Source: Adiantum capillus-veneris
Lineage: Eukaryota > Streptophyta > Polypodiopsida > Polypodiales > Pteridaceae
Assembly: GCA_014529385.2 (NCBI GenBank)
Contig: CM043942.1
Span: 7,377,001 to 7,441,000, forward strand
Direction of reading: 5' to 3'
DNA: 64,000 nucleotides
Shown here: positions 11,828 to 22,228 of the stretch, piece after piece
How positions within the stretch are numbered: position 1 is the first letter of the stretch
Layout of the letters: the number at the start of each line of letters is the position of its first letter
Made by a program: the position numbers and the translations under genes
Notes under the pieces: generated by a model
Seen by the model: only the letters and a program-made list of their open reading frames with translations
The model's database searches: none
What the model was told of the DNA's origin: nothing

Positions 11828-12679
11828 TTCTTGCTTCACCAATGGACTAGTGTGAGTGTGTGTGGATAATGCCTTTGAAAATTCAGCCCCCTCTCTCTCT
11901 TGGTCGACCCCTCTTGATAATTTCTCTTGTTGGTACCTCATTGGACCTCCCCAGGCCTGGCCAATGGAATTTAAGAAGCATAAGTGCTAGTCTTCATACA
12001 TGTGTTCCCCTTTCCCCTTTGGTGAGAGCTTTATGTAATTAACTAATGCAACTAAACTCTCATTCGACCCTTTGTCTCATGGCCAATAGTCTTCTAGAGA
12101 GCTTAATTCCTATTGGTTCTTTTATTAAGTGTTTTTAAATTAATTAAACTAGATTTATTCTAGCCTAATTCTCATTGGTCCACCTCCATGGCCATCCAAT
12201 AGGATTTGAGTACACCTTGTGGGCATCTGGGCTAGGGAGCTGACATGTGTCCCTCATTCCCTTTGTGTAAAGGGAGCTTGGGTGTGTGTGTGTGTGTGTG
12301 TGTTTCTCTCTCATCCCCTACTTGCAAGGCTCGTCCCCTCCTTTGTAGGATCTATGGAGACTTTTCTGTACACACACTAAGCATCCAATTTTCCTAGTGA
12401 TTGACGTTAAGGCACAACCTTTGATTTTTGGAACCTTAGCATTTTGGAAGTCTTAATGGGATGAACCCTAGGGTCTTTAAAGCCCATTGTTGCACCTTGC
12501 TCTTTTGTAGATGGGCCCCCCTTTGGATCCCTATTTTCCCTCCTTTGGATCCCTACTATGGTCGGCCTGCCAGCTTTACCAATATTCTAGCTTTTTCTCC
12601 CCTGGCACTTCCCCATATTAAATGATCATTTTAACATGAGAAAATCATTTAGGAGAATTAGATATTAGTTATTAAGACA
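11105..12679 (-). mobile_element. Solo LTR (S) nested in W
   Basis: On the minus strand it runs from TGTCTTAATAAC (12,679) to AATGTTACA (11,105), 1,575 bp. It is flanked by ATTCTG on both sides (11,099-11,104 and 12,680-12,685). On its two sides lie consecutive parts of the W pre-RT linker. There is no internal region, so it is a solo LTR left by LTR-LTR recombination. It shares its family with S1 and, more distantly, with the 3' LTR of H (63,751 onward). A (GA)n tract lies at 11,775-11,826. Confidence 0.8.
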
Positions 12680-12899
12680 ATTCTGAACCCAAATCGTGTG
12701 GACTATAGTCTTGTGAGATGCTATTGGTTCCAATGCCAGTCAAACCTTCATCTTGTAGGTCATCAGAAGCTATATGCATTGCTTTTAGCATATTTAAGGG
12801 TACGAGTGGTGGCATTTCATTCCCCCCAGGTGTTACCCAGGTCGTCCCCCTGTTTCCCCAAGTGTCTATGGTTGCTGCTAAGTGGACCCAATCCACATT
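12680..12899 (-). pseudogene. Protease-RT linker of W, upstream part
   Basis: The minus strand encodes NVDWVHLAATIDTWGNRG, TTWVTPGGNEMPPL and NMLKAMHIASDD, matching the same stretch in Y (21,430-21,570). Homology starts abruptly at about 12,899, the broken upstream end of W. Confidence 0.7.
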
Positions 12900-13884
12900 G
12901 TCATTTGTAGAGAGTTTTGCAAACATTTTTGGCATGAATGTGAGTTGAATTTTCAGCTGATTCGGTTGCTCATTTGTTAATACACATGTGGTGCATGCTT
13001 GATGCTCGTTTTGTATTTCCATGTGGATGCACATGATGTGCGCTTTTCGACGGATGATATTATTCGATTTGCAATGGCATATGTGGACTGATTTTCAATT
13101 ATTTTGAGCATCAATTTGTGTCATATTTTGGTTGGTTTGCATCCAAGTTTATACTAGTATATGCCTCGCTTGTAGAGTGCGGTTGATGCACTTTGTGTTT
13201 TGGATTACAGGGTTGTTTTCCAGGTTTAGGGAGTTGAGACTTTGGGGCAGCTAATATATACTTGAGTGCGGATTTTGTGCATGATTTTCTCATGGTTTTG
13301 AGCATGTTTATGGCATGTATGCTTTTGAGCATATTTATGGCATGTATGGTTATTATGGTTAGATAACCAAATACTATCGAAACTCTGTTGGATTTTTCTT
13401 GCGAGTTTATTTGTTTATGCACATGGTTTGCAGTCATGTTTTGATTGCATTTGGCACTCAGTGGTTGCTTTGCCATAGTGTTTTGGCATCACATTGTGAG
13501 AGTGTTTGCTCACTGGATTATGTCATTTGACATATATGTGGTAATCTCTTCAACATGGAGATTGTTGATGATAGATTCATCGGTTACCACATAGTGGTCT
13601 TAGAATAGAGCGGGTTTTTTGGCATCATTTGAGTGGTCTTGCTCAATTGTTTTGTTACATCGATCACCATATTTTTTGACACTTCTCTTAGACAGCTTAT
13701 GCCAGCTTATGTTGTATTTTGACAGTACTTGGTATATGAGTTAGCCAGGCTTTGGCTCTTATCAGTTGATCGATTTATGCTTGATCTTGTCACAGGTTAT
13801 CGCCATGGATTTGGCATGTACATCATCGCTAGGGTTTGTGCTTTTCCATATGAAGTTTTCACCGTTGCTGCACACATTCATAGA
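12900..13884. other. Unassigned, T/G-rich spacer
   Basis: About 985 bp with no recognisable protein. It contains a short direct repeat 'gagcatgtttatggcatgta' / 'gagcatatttatggcatgta' (about 13,301 and 13,327) and a region with inverted GTGGTAA/TTACCAC (about 13,539 and 13,584). It could be LTR or leader of an unknown element between W and H. Confidence 0.4.
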
Positions 13885-14047
13885 CGCTCCCGCTTGCGCA
13901 CTTCAGAGCGAGTATTGGGTATATATGAAAAGGAACTACTAGATGTTCTACATGCCCTAGACTCATGGAAGCACTATCTTTTCGGGACTCCATTCATCCT
14001 ACATACAGAATACCAAAGTCTCAAGTATTTCATGATGCAAACCAAGC
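13885..14047 (+). pseudogene. RNase H of H, first piece
   Basis: The frame reads RLRTSERVLGIYEKELLDVLHALDSWKHYLFG, then TPFILHTEYQSLKYFMMQTK, typical gypsy RNase H. It ends at CAAGC where Z is inserted. The next residues (LSDKQK) lie after the Z insertion at 35,044. The upstream part of the open frame (13,729-13,884) does not look like RNase H. Confidence 0.8.
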
Positions 14048-14588
14048 TGTTAACCACTAGCGTCCACTTCTAGTAGTCATGGGCCGGGCTTGTGGGTCTA
14101 ATAGGAAAAGGGTAAGAGTGATCGCCGATGAGAGGCGCACTCTAATAGGAACATTCAAGGGTTAGTTGGCTAAGTATGAGCGCCCAAGTGTGAATGAGGG
14201 CGAGCTCATATAAAAGTCACCTAAATCTAAAAATCATTCATTCTTTCATTTGTGCAATTGAAGAGTGCTCTTGCTCCATCTCCATCTTCTTCTTCTTCAT
14301 CTCCTTGTTTGTGTGTGTGTATGCGTGAGAGAGAGAGAGAGAGTGTGTGTGTGATTGAGCATTGTGGCAACGGCACGGCGACGGCGACGCGGTTGAGCGC
14401 GGCACGACGGTAGCTCCTTCTTCTTTGCGGCGAGGAATCCTCCACGAAGGCGAGCATAGGGCGGTGAGTGACACACCCGCTCTCTTGAGCTTGCTAGATT
14501 AGTCTGATTGTGTGATTTCAGCCATTTGTGGCTCGCACACGGTGTATCGGCAAGTCCCTTGCATTGACACGTACGACAGACGTGCACA
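14048..14588 (+). repeat. 5' LTR of Z
   Basis: It starts TGTTAACCACTAGC after CAAGC and ends GTGCACA before the primer site. A short GA/GT tract sits at 14,330-14,353. It matches the 3' LTR (34,467) and the W LTR in order, with length differences mainly in this tract. Confidence 0.88.
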
Positions 14589-14592
14589 TTTT

Positions 14593-14610
14593 TGGCACTG
14601 TTGCCGGGGA
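14593..14610 (+). promoter_or_regulatory. tRNA-Asp primer binding site of Z
   Basis: TGGCACTGTTGCCGGGGA, 4 bases after the LTR, is the plant Tat/Athila primer site complementary to the 3' end of tRNA-Asp, with two changes (CA for GC) from TGGCGCCGTTGCCGGGGA. Confidence 0.85.
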
Positions 14611-15399
14611 AATGCCTTGCATTAAGCTCGAGAAGCACTCTATGCTACTTTTTGGTGCATTTTGAAATGTAGGAAAGGTAGAGAAGGAAGGTGTGTGTTG
14701 TGAGAAGGAGTTTGTTTTGCTGCTGTGTATTGTTTTGTTAATAAGTTAATGAAAGGTACTGTGTTTTTTCTGTTCATAAGGTGTTTTCTCTGTGATAAGG
14801 TATTAGAATTAAGGTAGTAGATCCATAATGTTAGTTCTGTGTAAAGTACAGTAAGTAGTTATGTTAGCTAATGAGTTATTGTAGTAGTGTGTTAGTGTGT
14901 AACAGTAGCTCTATTAGTTGTAAGTACGTAGGTTAGGTGTGTGTGTACTCGCGTGCATAGTGCGGCCGCAGCGACCTAATCCCCACAAAAAATTAAAAAT
15001 TAAAAATTTTAAAGGTAGGATCAGGCTCGAGAATATTTCTCGAGCCCAAGCCCAAGCCCGAGCCTCAGTCCCCCTTTAAAATTACGTATTTTAGTTTCAC
15101 GCATAGGTAAAAATCGACCTTTTTGAGGACCAACGGAGCTTCGGATAACCGAACGTTGTGCTATAAAGCACACCACAACCCCCTGAGCAATATGCTTGTT
15201 TCGAGCTATCACATGCTCTAATCCAAAAACCGATCATTAAAAAGTATTTAAAAACATCAAAAAACGAGTGAAAATGGACGCCTAAAAAAGTTGGCGGTTA
15301 ACCTTTGAGGTTATTCGTCGACAGTTGTAGGGTGCCCAAGGCACATGCATCTGTGCTCTAGTTGTGTGCTAGAGACAGAGCAACTACCGGAATTTCAAC
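14611..15399 (+). other. Untranslated leader of Z with a 10-bp-arm inverted repeat
   Basis: No gene. At 15,024-15,046 GGCTCGAGAA, TAT and TTCTCGAGCC form a perfect hairpin. It is followed by CAAGCC-like repeats (15,044-15,065). The matching leader in Y (31,500-31,600) has kept the repeats but not the palindrome. The position fits an RNA dimerisation or packaging structure, which is inference. Confidence 0.6.
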
Positions 15400-18300
15400 T
15401 ACGCGAGTTCTCAATATCCACCTACCTTAGGGTCCGGGCCCTCGATAGGGACCCAAGGTAGTACAAACCAAGACCCAAACATAGCGGCTAGTGACTCTTC
15501 CTCTGACGACGGCGTCATGGAGGGTTACCCAATGCCTAATCCAATAGCTCAAGCCAAGACATGCATTCCATGGGCCCATGGTCCGGGCCGAGCGTGATTA
15601 GCCGCTTGAAGGAAACCTTTAGTTGAGCCACTCGCTTCGAACATGGAGCTAACGATGTAAATGAGAGGGTGGGGAAGTAAATTCTCCATTCATGACCAAC
15701 GTAGACCCCATGCTCTTGAAGAGTGTGCAGGTGAATGCTCCATTCACTACACCCCCTGACTCTTTAGAGCTATTCCCCTCGAAGTTATATTACCTGATGG
15801 TAGAAGCCTTGCCAAAGTGCAAGAGGCTGAGCAATTCGTGCTCCTGAATTAGCGACCACTAAGGGTCATCCCATAGAGAGCAACATTGCATCTAGCTCAA
15901 AGGACACCTCTAGCACCTCAAGCCTAGATGGAGCATTCTTAAATGAGAACTGTGAGTAAAAACTACAAACGGAAACTCTAACCCACCTATACATAGGTCA
16001 CACCTATCACGTGGGTTGGTTAGATGTCCTACAATCCACAACGGGTGCTACTAGTGTGGAGGATTAACAACAAGGAGTTTGTGAGGTCATCCATAGGGTT
16101 ATTGAGCTAGAAAGACAGAATAAGGGGATCCACATGCCTTCAACGGGTCTCATGAGATTCTTGGATACAGAGAAGGCTAAACAACCAACCTTATCGCAAA
16201 TGGAGACTCCCTCGATAAGTCCGATGGATCCTCCATATGTTGTTTTGCCAAGTGTCTCGGTGCAATCTGAGCCCACAAGTGATAGCTTTACTTTTTCAAG
16301 TCTAGCTCATCTTTCCCTTGATGACACCACGGCTACCATGCCTACCCCAATGATGGGCATACCAAGAAACATGACATGGACCTCATTTGTTAGTAAAGCA
16401 CCGCTACATGGTAGCTCAATGCCTGCAACAGTATCTACAAGTGTGTACCAATCGTATACACCCATGGGTCCTCGTACTCATATAGTTCCTACCCCTTCCA
16501 TTGTTTCAACTACCTATGCTCCACAACCACAACACCCAAGCTCTTATTTCATGGGAACCCCAGCTAGCATTAGCATGTCACATCCGACGTCTGCTATGCC
16601 TAGGGCCACACATATGAACTTTGGGCCGCCACATGGCAGAAAATCATACCAAACGTGGAACCCAAGGGCTTCCTATGTGCCAAGCCCAATGCCAATACCT
16701 ACTCCACATGTAGTCTCTGGAGCGCCTACACCCACGGTACCTACTCACTTAGGTGACTTGGCAACATTTGCTCATCGGTTGATCTATTGCTGAGAATATG
16801 CATAACACGCCTGATAGAGAACCTAGAAGTAAGGCAGTACAAATAGCCAAGCTCAAACAAAAATTTAGTGGAGACGGGGATGTGAGAAAGCATATCGAAG
16901 TGTTTGAACAAATATGCGATTCTCTAGGAGAACACAATGACCTGCATAAGAGTAATGCTTTAAGCCTACCCTTAAGTGGGAAGGCTGGGGATTGGTATAG
17001 AACCCTAAGGGTGTAAGAAAAAACTATTTACCCTACTCTTAGGAGACTGTTCTTAAAAGAATACATACAAGAGGGAGTGCTTTGGGGTATAGCCTCTTAG
17101 CTCCAGAAAGCTCAACGAGAGGAAGGAGAGTTGGTGAGAGACTTTATTAGTCGCTTGAAGAATTTGAATTCTCGTTTTAATCCAAATGAGCACTTCAATA
17201 ATAATCAATTGCTTGATAGATTAATTAGGGTATTACGACATGAGGATATCTACAATGGCCTAGTCATTAGAGGTATCACCACTTGGAAAGCAGTCACCAA
17301 CAATGCGATCCATTTGGAGGATAATATATTGATTCAAGGAGAAAGATGTCTGTTGAGCCTAAATCTATTAGCTCGCAAGCATCGAGGCATCAGCCAATGA
17401 CCCTAAAGCCTATTGTAAGGAGCCAATGATATCTGAGATGACTTTAGCAGATCTCACCAAGGCCATATAAGAGAGTATTAGAGACAATCGTGCTCCACAA
17501 AACAATCATATGTATCCAATAAGGAAGCAACATTGGTGCTCAGTTTGCTATGGTCCGCATAGTACCAGTGAATGCCCTACTTTTAGAGTAAAATTCAATG
17601 GAAATTGCAATGCCTGTGGGAGGTATGGTCATCAAGCTAAGGATTGCATAGTATTTAAGCGCGTGATGGCCAATAGACCAACCTTAGCATGGACAGACAC
17701 ACCTCAAGTGCCTGATTGATGCCGGCCCCACCTCTTGAACAAACGTCACAACACATGGTCCCTAGGACCCAAAATGTTGTTCAAAAAACACCCTACCACC
17801 TCAAGTGCTAGGATTGCAACCACCACATCCGAGAATCACTTCTGTGAATCAAGTGGGTTGTGAGTCATCTATTGCTTGTTTGGAAGGTTGTGAGGAGGAT
17901 ATAGACCCTAATATTGCCTATGGGATGGATGCGCTTGAAGAGTGTCCACAATACTACATGGAGGACTATTGGGGACAAGTCAAACCTGCTTATCAAGTAG
18001 CTACTCTTGCTGCAAGAGGCCAAAATATCAATTACATTGCTAAGAGACCACCTATTCAATGCTATGGGTGTGGAGGTCCACATCGTGTGGGTGAGTGTCC
18101 TATTAGGCTACAAAAGAACGCTACACTAATGCAAACCAGTCAAGCGAGCACGTCTACAATGCCAATACTCATGTTTAATCGATGTGGCATATATCATTTG
18201 ATTGCCCAATGTCCGAAATAATTCAAATGCGCCGAAGATCACGCCATTAAACTTGATTGAGGTTAGGAAGGAGCCATCACAAAGTACACATGTGGTACGA

Positions 18301-18997
18301 GTAAGTGTACTCACATGATCAATGCTCCAAAAACAAAATTATATTATTGAAGAAAGAGGCACGGCGTCAATTGCCCAATCTCAGAAGAAGAAGAAAACAC
18401 GAAGGAAGAGATCGCAAAAAGCAGCGAAGTCAGACCCCAGTTCAAAGACCAACATAGGGACTGGTGACGACCCCGTATATATGAAGGACCCTGAAGAGGA
18501 TTCTGATTCAAGTGAAACCATGGAGACCAAAACGACCACTAGGAAAGAAACCAACAAGGAAGGAGCCACAATGGCCAGGATCCAAAAAGAAGATAGGAAC
18601 TTACCCAAACCCTGTGGAGGATATCGAGCGAGTAAAGCAATTAAGGAGTTGGGTAGAAGATACCCAAAGGGATCTAGAGCCAGCACCTAGGCAGATCCAG
18701 ATTACAGACACCGTGTTCCCTACGCAATAGCAACCTCACCAAGTCCATAGACCCTTAGCCATACCTAGTGTCATCCAAGAAGAAAGTGACTTAAAGGCAT
18801 GGGAAAGTGGGCATACTCACTTCTTGATGGAAAGAATGTTTACGGAGGGACTACTTGATCCTATCGAAGAAATGGAGATTCCATCTTCCCCACGTCAAGG
18901 GACTGAAGCCCAAAAGGTGCCTTTAAACATTTCCAAATTGATGGATTTCATGTCTTCAGAAGTTAGAACCACCACCATGTCCAAACTATATAAAAAC
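15400..18997 (+). pseudogene. Gag of Z
   Basis: Long coding remnant with stops and frameshifts. N-terminal Ser/Pro-rich part (16,134-16,790 is open for 219 codons), then the Retrotrans_gag capsid domain (FSGDGDVRKHIEVFEQICDSL, LSGKAGDWYRTLRV, 16,860-17,020; RDFISRLKNLNSRF, 17,134-17,180), then zinc knuckles CNACGRYGHQAKDC (about 17,606), CYGCGGPHRVGEC (about 18,060) and CGIYHLIAQC (about 18,184). A Lys/Arg-rich region (QKKKKTRRKRSQK, about 18,382) follows. The capsid and nucleocapsid would package element RNA. At about 18,997 the sequence jumps to an LTR fragment of Y, where Y's own gag continues differently (KLYKDPELV). Homologous to the Y gag on the opposite strand. Confidence 0.85.
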
Positions 18998-19101
18998 CTC
19001 TTACCCTTTTCTTATTGAACCGACAAGCCCGGTACCTGACTCTACCAAATAAATAATACGGCGTCCATCTTAGATGATAGGAATGTGCGCGAGGGTTAAC
19101 A
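18998..19101 (-). repeat. 3' LTR fragment of Y
   Basis: Begins TGTTAACCCTCGCG at 19,101 (minus strand) after polypurine AAGGGGGGCA and breaks off at GGGTAAG. The first 60 bp differ from the W and Z LTRs but match Y's other LTR fragment (31,608-31,777), so Y represents a subfamily with its own U3. Confidence 0.75.
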
Positions 19102-20646
19102 TGCCCCCCTTCTTGATGTAGATTCCGTCCTCGGAAGCTATTGAGTTGAAGCTTGTTCGTCGAGGTGGAAGAGCATTCGAGATGAATGTCCTTAGCCTTC
19201 TGCAGTCCTCACTGCCAAATCAAACAACATTGGCACAGTAATTGCATTCTCATATACAATTAAAATCATATGTAGTTTAGGCAGACAAATTGATTGGTAG
19301 CAGAATTCTAAACTATTTGTGAGCAATAAACATTTAATTGCAATATACATTTAATTGCAATATAACCAAACGCATAAACAATTGTAAAGGTAAAAAATTA
19401 AACAAGTCTGGGGTCGCTATTTTATGGTCGAAAGGCACTAAAGATTGACTATTAATACCATGTGTAAGCTTCTCAATTTTCTCTGGTCAATTAAGTTGTT
19501 TAATTGCGAGAGCCAAGTATTTCATGCTCGAGGGCTGACTAGAGGCTATACCTAGAAGACCTTGTAATTAAGCTACGATAAAAGGAATTTCTCATGAAAT
19601 CATCGCCTGACTAATTACCTTTTCTTTGACTCCCCAAAGTCTTTTCACAGTGATTCAATTTTGATGTGTGTGCTTATTTTGTATGCCTTCGATTTTTTGC
19701 TTTTCAAGGAAAAGCGCCCACACTGAGAACCTCTAGGGCTCTAGTACCATAGGCGATACATGTCAGTGGAGTACCAAATCAAGCTGAGGTTTCTCTTCCA
19801 GCTTAAGATTTTACATTGTGACACTTTGATTTTTTGTTCGTTTGTTTTCAGCATTTTAATTTAGTAACTTTGGGGGGTCATATAACATTGTTACCCTCTG
19901 GTGGCTCATCACACTAGTAAACTCCTTTTATAATACTTAAGCTAAAGGTCAATAGGGACTAAGCCCACTAGAAAGCCCTAGTACATTTCACACAATGCTG
20001 CCTAAATCGGATTAAGAACCTAAGTAACCATTGATTATTAGGAACACATTCCCCATAGTATTAAGAGAAGATCTCTAACACCTAGCTTGGTCAACTAGGT
20101 TAGTCGGAGTGCTTGATTTTTAAACCTAGAAAAGTGATTATGACAAAAATTACATTGAATTTAATGTTTGATACCAAGCAAATGCGTTGAATATTATGCT
20201 ACCAATCACAATTAAACCAAACAAACATAGATGCAAAAGAGATAAGGGGCCATGCTAATGGATAAGAAACACCTGGTTGTGTTGATGATCGCACTTGATT
20301 TGAAAAGGGGATGAGAGAAAGATTCCATGAAGGTCCAAATCCTAACCATAGCAACACGTTCCTGTACACACGAGGAAACACAAAGAATACCTCTAGGAGG
20401 CACATCGGTGGGAAGAAGAACTTTGCTAATCACTAAACTCTAAAACAGAAAAACTCCTATCGTACTAATCCTACCTACCCTCCATCACTCGAGTGATGAA
20501 GATCAAAGGTGTTTTATGACATAGGTTTCTATTTCAGTGTACCGGATGTGAATGTGTAGGTCTGGGTCAATGTTTTGACTTTTATTGTGCATACTCGTTT
20601 GCTAATTGCTCTTGCTCTTTATTGTTTTTGTTTTTTGTGAGTATCA
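19102..20646 (-). other. 3' region of Y, largely non-coding
   Basis: About 1.5 kb with no long frame. Next to the polypurine tract the minus strand retains ASEDGIYIKKGGM, the accessory gene's end. Near 20,340-20,420 MCLLEVFF..., and an acceptor-like TGTGTACAG, may be remains of other exons. The MASTL ORF itself is not recognisable. Confidence 0.5.
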
Positions 20647-20753
20647 GGCTTTATATATACATTCCCTAAGATTGGGAGATTGAGAGGTCAGGGAGAATGG
20701 TTGAGAGGGGAGTGAGTGAATGATTACTGTCAGCACACACTCCCCCCTTCCTT
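20647..20753 (-). promoter_or_regulatory. Internal TATA box and polypurine tract of Y
   Basis: On the minus strand AAGGAAGGGGGGAGTGTGTG (about 20,734-20,753) follows the WxPK ORF, and TATATATAAAGCC lies at 20,647-20,659. Same layout and spacing as in W and Z. Confidence 0.6.
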
Positions 20754-20760
20754 GGGTAGA

Positions 20761-21430
20761 TCATACTGTTTGAAATGTGCTCATCACCCTTTGAAACCAA
20801 TTGTTCCAGTTGGTAATAGGTGAGGATTTTTGCCAGTAGTTTTCTATTACCTTAGGTGCATCATGGAGTTGCAAGGGTGGTAAGGTACTCTCCCAGGATT
20901 GAACTTGAAGCGGTTCATCAGGTGATCCTTGAACACTAGGGGGTGTGGATTCCTTTGCAGCTTTATGGAGGTCCATTATTGTAGGTGGAGGCTTTGGAGA
21001 AGCTTTTACCTCTATGGATGCATTACATGAGGAGCTAGAAGCTTCATGGGACTCCCCCCTTCCTGAGCTAGGTGGAACAAATTGTTCTTTCTTTGGTACC
21101 CAAACTAGCTCTGGAGTGGGGGTGTAGCATTCTGTGATTTTTTTCTTTCCACGATCTTCAATTTGTTTTGGAGCTACAAGATTGGGCTCACATGGGTCAG
21201 GTGATAGGTAAGAACACAATCTACGTTTTGGCACCCAGATTTGATCATTTCCTTGATAGCCTTGGGCTTCCAATAGTCGTTTAGGAATCCATCACCACGT
21301 TTTCTTACATTTCTTGGAGCGAGTGGGATGTCTCTTACAAGGCTTCTGTTTTTTAGCATCAACCATGGTCGCTAAAGAAGATTTAGGGACCCACTTGTAT
21401 GTTTTCTTCGTTATATTAGGATGAGTCTTG
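20761..21430 (-). pseudogene. WxPK-repeat ORF of Y
   Basis: YKWVPKSSL (about 21,385), WIPKRLLEA (about 21,280), QIWVPKRRL (about 21,235) and LVWVPKKEQ (about 21,095) in nearly one frame, with the conserved tail SWESTLPPLQL and NYWQKSSPITNWNNWFQ. A single frame break lies near 21,290. Upstream it is fused at about 21,430 directly to the protease-RT linker (HIAFD then KTHPNITKK), so RT to PRO2 was deleted while this ORF stayed. Confidence 0.7.
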
Positions 21431-22228
21431 TCAAAAGCTATATGCATTGCTTGTAGCATATTTAAGAGTACGGGCATTTCATCCCCCTCAGGTGTTACCC
21501 AGGTCGTCCCCCTGTTTCCCCAAGTGTCTATGGTTGTTGCTAGGTGGACCCAATCCACATTTTCCGACTCAATCATCCCAGGTAGTACATCCATATAAAG
21601 GAGAATCTTCCCCAACATCAGTGTCCGGTTTACACGTGTAACAATACTGCAATGGGGCCGAGTGAACTATGGTGTCAGATCTATGATCAATCATAAACCT
21701 ATTTCCTAGGGGATGTGCTCTACCACTTACAAGATCCACTTGAATGACAAAATCTTGGAACTGCAAGTAGACATGGTTTATAGACCAGTCATGCACCATT
21801 TTTTCTTCCCTCATGAAAGGACATCCTAAGATCATCTCAGATGCGATAGTGTGCTTGGAGAAATCCATAACAATGAAGGTAACTCTTATTTTATGTCCAA
21901 AGACCTTGATCTTGAGATCTTCTAGCATCCCAATAGGTTTAACAATAGAACCATTGGCCATCTACACTAGTGTGGTTGTGGTCGCAAGGTGAGGTCTTCC
22001 CATAGTCTCCTAGCAATTTTTAGTCACAATGCTAACCCTAGCGCCACCATCAAGGATTCCCTTCATAGTTAATCCCTTAGTAGTGATTGGTATGGTTGCA
22101 TTGGATTCATCATTCTCAAAGTATTGTCCCAACTTGTTAACATGTATTGCTATAACAAGGTTCTCATCTAGGTTGGGTTGTGGATATAAGTGTTCCTCCT
22201 CTATTGGCATCTCCCCAGCTCCACCCAT
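21431..22228 (-). pseudogene. First protease (PRO1) and linker of Y
   Basis: Retropepsin domain: MKGILDGGARVSIVTK (22,020-22,070), where the active-site D[ST]G is DGG, and MILGCPFMREEKMVHDW (about 21,790-21,840), the C-terminal LGxPF pattern. Two in-frame stops (near 22,010 and 21,965) interrupt it. The linker NVDWVHLATTIDTWGNRGTTW follows. The protease would cut the Gag-Pol precursor; the changed active site and stops mean this copy cannot. Confidence 0.8.

Noticed and set aside
13729-13884. First part of the 114-codon frame before the H RNase H as part of RNase H
   Set aside because: The residues before RLRTSER do not fit RNase H or RT, so only the later part is coding.
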